Positions 61,499-64,000 of a DNA stretch of 64,000 bases are shown one piece after another (position 1 is the first letter of the stretch; each line of letters starts with the position of its first letter). The position numbers and the translations under genes are program-made. This DNA comes from Hyphomicrobiaceae bacterium (GTDB taxonomy: Bacteria > Pseudomonadota > Alphaproteobacteria > Rhizobiales > Hyphomicrobiaceae), in NCBI GenBank assembly GCA_041397645.1, contig JAWKWE010000008.1, forward strand, positions 47,600 to 111,599, given 5' to 3'. The notes under the pieces are model-generated. The model worked only from the letters and a program-made list of their open reading frames with translations, searched no databases and was not told the DNA's origin.

Positions 61499-61570
61499 TT
61501 GATTATTCACCCGGTTATGTTACAGACTGTCGGGACTAATGCAAGTCAAGTTGCTGCCGGAAAGTGCATC

Positions 61571-62713
61571 ATGAGTCTTCCCCTCGCTGGAATTCGGGTG
61601 ATCAGTCTGGCTGAACAGTATCCGGGGCCCTACGCAACCTTGTTGCTGAGCGATCTTGGCGCCGAGGTGATCCTTGTGGAGCGGCCGGGAGCAGGCGACC
61701 CTGCACGGCAGTTTCCGGCCTTTCATGGAGCGCTCAATCGCGGCAAGCAGTCGGTGGCGCTGGATCTCAAGGGCGTCGAAGGCAAGCTGCAGCTGCGCAG
61801 GCTGGTCGCTTCCGCCGACGTGCTGATGGAAGGATTTCGTCCGGGCACCATGGCGCGTCTCGGTTTCGGCTATGACGCGATGGCGCAGCTCAATCCGAGG
61901 TTGGTCTATGTCTCGATCTCGGGCTTCGGCCAGGACGGGCCATATCGCGATCGGCCCGCCCACGATATCTCCTATCAGGCACTGGCCGGGTTTCTCTTTC
62001 GTCACGCCGAAAAGGGCTCGGTGGAGGATCCGGGAAGCATCGCGATCGGCGACCTTTCCTCGGGCATGTTCGCTGCCGTCGGCACGTTGGCGGCGCTATT
62101 CGAGCGCGCACGTACAGGAAGAGGAAAATACGTCGATGTCTCGATGACAGATGGCCTGGTGTCCTGGATGTCAGTGATGCTCGGTCCGGTGATGAATGGT
62201 GCGCCGCTCGCAGACATAGGGGCCGAGCCGGCCTATGGCGTCTTCAAGTGTGCCCATGGCCGTCTCCTTACTCTGTCGATTGCTCATGAAGACTGGTTCT
62301 GGCGGCCGCTATGCGACCTGCTCGGCATGCCTGATGCGGCCGGCTTCAATCGCGGCGAGCGGGTCGCGCGCGGCGATGCATTGCGAGGCAGGATCGCTGC
62401 CGTGCTGGCGACACGCGATCGCGACGATTGGGAGGAGAGGCTGGACGCTGCGGGTATTCCGTGGGGACCAGTGAACTCGCTGAGCGAGGTGGCCGCCGAT
62501 CCGCACTTCCGCACGCGCGGGCTGTTCCGCGAGGTGGTAGATGGTAACGGCGAGCGGCGCCATCACGTGGCGCAGCCGCTGATTTTCTCCGGCGAGCATC
62601 CCGGGCCGCGCTCCGGCGTGCCTGGTCTTGGCGAGCATACCGAGCAGGTGCTGCGTTCGCTGCCGGAGCTCAAGGACCAGCAGGCAGAGACAAGAAAAGG
62701 TTCCAATCCTTAA
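61571..62713 (+). CDS. CaiB/BaiF (class III) CoA transferase
   Basis: CoA transferase of 380 aa. The start is the ATG at 61571 (MSLPLAGIRVISLAEQYPGP); the frame from 61499 runs through the promoter. N-terminal LLLSDLGAEVILVERP, the catalytic Asp in RPAHDISYQALAG, then GKYVDVSMTDGLV. It moves CoA from one acyl-CoA to a free acid without ATP, which could complement the ligases. A thiolase follows 10 bp later. Confidence 0.9.
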   Translation: MSLPLAGIRVISLAEQYPGPYATLLLSDLGAEVILVERPGAGDPARQFPAFHGALNRGKQSVALDLKGVEGKLQLRRLVASADVLMEGFRPGTMARLGFGYDAMAQLNPRLVYVSISGFGQDGPYRDRPAHDISYQALAGFLFRHAEKGSVEDPGSIAIGDLSSGMFAAVGTLAALFERARTGRGKYVDVSMTDGLVSWMSVMLGPVMNGAPLADIGAEPAYGVFKCAHGRLLTLSIAHEDWFWRPLCDLLGMPDAAGFNRGERVARGDALRGRIAAVLATRDRDDWEERLDAAGIPWGPVNSLSEVAADPHFRTRGLFREVVDGNGERRHHVAQPLIFSGEHPGPRSGVPGLGEHTEQVLRSLPELKDQQAETRKGSNP

Positions 62714-62723
62714 GGAGGGCGCG

Positions 62724-63962
62724 ATGAGCGACATCTATGTGGTCGGTGTTGGCATGACGCCGTTTGGGCGAATGCTCGATATCGATATGAAGACCCTGTC
62801 GCACAGGGCCGTGGATGCCGCGCTCGGTGATGCGGGATTGCAGAAGTCTGACATCGAGGCGGCTTTTTTTGCCAACGCGTCGCAAGGCCATATGGAGGGC
62901 CAGCACATGATTCGCGGCGAAATCCTGCTGCGCGAAATGGGCATCGGCGGCATTCCCGTGGTCAACGTCGAGAACGCCTGCGCCAGCGGCAGCACAGCGT
63001 TCAACCTTGCCGTGACTTTCCTCAAGGCGGGTGACGGTGATGTCGCGCTCGCGCTCGGCGCCGAGAAGATGTTCTCGACCGATCGCAAGCTGATGTTCGA
63101 GGCATTCGATAGTGCCTGGGACGTCAGCCGCGACGGCGAAATTCGGGATAGGCTGCTGGCGCTCGGCGAGGGTGTCGAGGTGCCGGAAGGCTCGACCTCG
63201 GACAAGCCCTACAGCGTGTTCATGGATGTCTATGCGGCGTTCTCCCGTCAGCATATGAAGCGGTTCGGCACCACGCAGCGCCAGCTTGCAGCGGTGGCGG
63301 CGAAGAACCATCGGCACTCCGTGGAAAATCCGCTGGCGCAGTTTCGCAATGCCTATTCGGTGGACGAGGTACTTAATGCACCGCCGATCACCTATCCCCT
63401 GACACTGCCAATGTGCTCGCCAATATCCGACGGCGCGGCGGTTGCGATTCTCGCGACCAAGGCGGGCTTGAAGCGGTTTGGTATCGACGAGTCGCGGGCC
63501 ATCCGCGTGCTGGCATCGGTGATCCAGACTGGCAGCGACCGCGATTCGTCCGAAGTGGAGCGGCACTGTACCGCGCTCGCGGCGAAAAAGGCCTATGACA
63601 AGGCTGGCATCGGCCCGGACGACGTCTCCGTCGCCGAGGTGCATGATGCGACGGCCATGGGCGAGATCATCCAGATCGAGAATCTCGGATTCTGCGATTT
63701 CGGCGAAGGCGGCATCATTTCGGAGCGTGGCGACACCTCGCTCGGCGGACGCATGCCGGTCAATCCGTCCGGTGGACTTGAATCCAAAGGACATCCCGTT
63801 GGTGCCACCGGAATCGGGCAGGTACATGAACTGGTGGCGCAACTGCGTGGCGAGGCGGGAGCACGGCAGGTTGAGGGGGCGCGCGTCGCGCTCGCCGAAA
63901 ACGGCGGCGGCCTTCAGGGCATCGAAGAGGCCGTAGCCTGCATCACCATCCTCGGCCGCTGA
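62724..63962 (+). CDS. SCP-x-type acetyl-CoA acyltransferase (thiolase)
   Basis: Thiolase-fold enzyme of 412 aa. The ATG at 62724 follows TAAGGAGG; the frame from 62628 overlaps the CoA transferase. Nucleophile Cys86 in ENACASGS, His in ESKGHPVGATG, and the C-terminal AENGGGLQG where typical thiolases have a Cys-containing CxGGG. The pattern is that of SCP-2/SCP-x thiolases, which cleave branched or bulky 3-oxoacyl-CoAs. Unlike 42938, no DUF35 partner gene is seen within the window. Confidence 0.88.
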   Translation: MSDIYVVGVGMTPFGRMLDIDMKTLSHRAVDAALGDAGLQKSDIEAAFFANASQGHMEGQHMIRGEILLREMGIGGIPVVNVENACASGSTAFNLAVTFLKAGDGDVALALGAEKMFSTDRKLMFEAFDSAWDVSRDGEIRDRLLALGEGVEVPEGSTSDKPYSVFMDVYAAFSRQHMKRFGTTQRQLAAVAAKNHRHSVENPLAQFRNAYSVDEVLNAPPITYPLTLPMCSPISDGAAVAILATKAGLKRFGIDESRAIRVLASVIQTGSDRDSSEVERHCTALAAKKAYDKAGIGPDDVSVAEVHDATAMGEIIQIENLGFCDFGEGGIISERGDTSLGGRMPVNPSGGLESKGHPVGATGIGQVHELVAQLRGEAGARQVEGARVALAENGGGLQGIEEAVACITILGR

Positions 63963-63987
63963 AAAGGATCGAGCAGGAAGGACGCTC

Positions 63988-64000
63988 ATGCAGTTGAATG
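63988..64000 (+). CDS. Start of a further gene (truncated by window edge)
   Basis: An ATG at 63988 with AGGAAGG upstream begins MQLN and runs out of the window. An acyl-CoA dehydrogenase would fit the context and this N-terminus, but four residues cannot identify it. Confidence 0.35.

Noticed and set aside
61499..61570. Upstream extension of the CoA transferase to 61499
   Set aside because: It begins in the divergent promoter region; the conserved N-terminus MSLPLAGIRV starts at 61571.
1..64000. CRISPR arrays, rRNA and tRNA genes
   Set aside because: No spaced direct repeats, no clover-leaf sequences and no rRNA signatures were seen on reading the window.

Overview
The window is a dense catabolic region from what is most likely an alphaproteobacterium. 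The evidence is the GC-rich coding style, LivFGHMK-type uptake operons with built-in acyl-CoA synthetases, a BadH-like alicyclic dehydrogenase, an IS21-type element and a DUF3363-type relaxase scar. No rRNA, tRNA or housekeeping genes are present, so the genus cannot be fixed. Nearly every gene handles CoA thioesters: six CoA ligases, seven acyl-CoA dehydrogenases, four enoyl-CoA hydratases, one MaoC hydratase, two biotin-dependent acyl-CoA carboxylases, an HMG-CoA-lyase-family enzyme, two thiolase-like proteins, two hotdog thioesterases, a CoA transferase and a NUDIX hydrolase. Oxygenases (a Baeyer-Villiger monooxygenase, a P450, a nitronate-monooxygenase-like flavoprotein and a wrecked luciferase-like monooxygenase) point to a cyclic or branched, terpenoid- or steroid-like carbon source.

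Region by region. 0-5 kb: 3' end of a BadH-like SDR, an intact IS21-family element (763-3068, with a 5-bp target duplication) and an acyl-CoA synthetase. 5.2-16.5 kb: a divergent pair of operons, with a 2,4-dienoyl-CoA-reductase-like flavoprotein on the minus strand and, on the plus strand, ACAD, hydratase, ACAD, PaaK-like ligase, carboxylase beta and alpha subunits and an HMG-CoA-lyase-like enzyme. 16.7-20.2 kb: acyl-CoA ligase, two thioesterases and a PECR-like SDR. 20.4-26 kb: a Liu/Atu-type set (carboxylase beta, methylglutaconyl-CoA-hydratase-like enzyme, carboxylase alpha, ACAD). 26-29 kb: NUDIX hydrolase and BVMO. 30.2-39.3 kb: SDR plus an ABC uptake operon with an embedded long-chain acyl-CoA synthetase and two tandem binding proteins. 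39.4-44.5 kb: hydratase and ACAD, then a minus-strand thiolase / DUF35 / MaoC operon headed by the luciferase-like remnant. 44.7-49.5 kb: a probable heteromeric ACAD pair, P450 and nitronate monooxygenase. 49.5-50.1 kb: a relaxase scar. 50.1-64 kb: a second island with a TetR regulator, ACAD, a second ABC-plus-ligase operon, PaaK-like protein, hydratase, CoA transferase and thiolase.

Regulation is the most striking non-coding feature. Left of the scar, five promoters carry the same palindrome, TCTAAC-N4-GTTAGA or a close variant. In four of them it overlaps or lies between plausible -35 and -10 boxes. Right of the scar this motif disappears, and the divergent promoters instead carry TTGAC-N6-GTYAA-like sites near a TetR gene. 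The window therefore looks like two separately controlled catabolic islands joined at a mobile-element scar.

Working model (inference): a branched or alicyclic carboxylate is imported by ABC systems and activated by the co-transcribed ligases. Oxygenases and SDRs open rings, ACAD/hydratase/thiolase modules shorten chains, and the two carboxylases with the lyase remove beta-methyl branches in the manner of leucine and acyclic-terpene degradation. The actual substrate cannot be read from the sequence.
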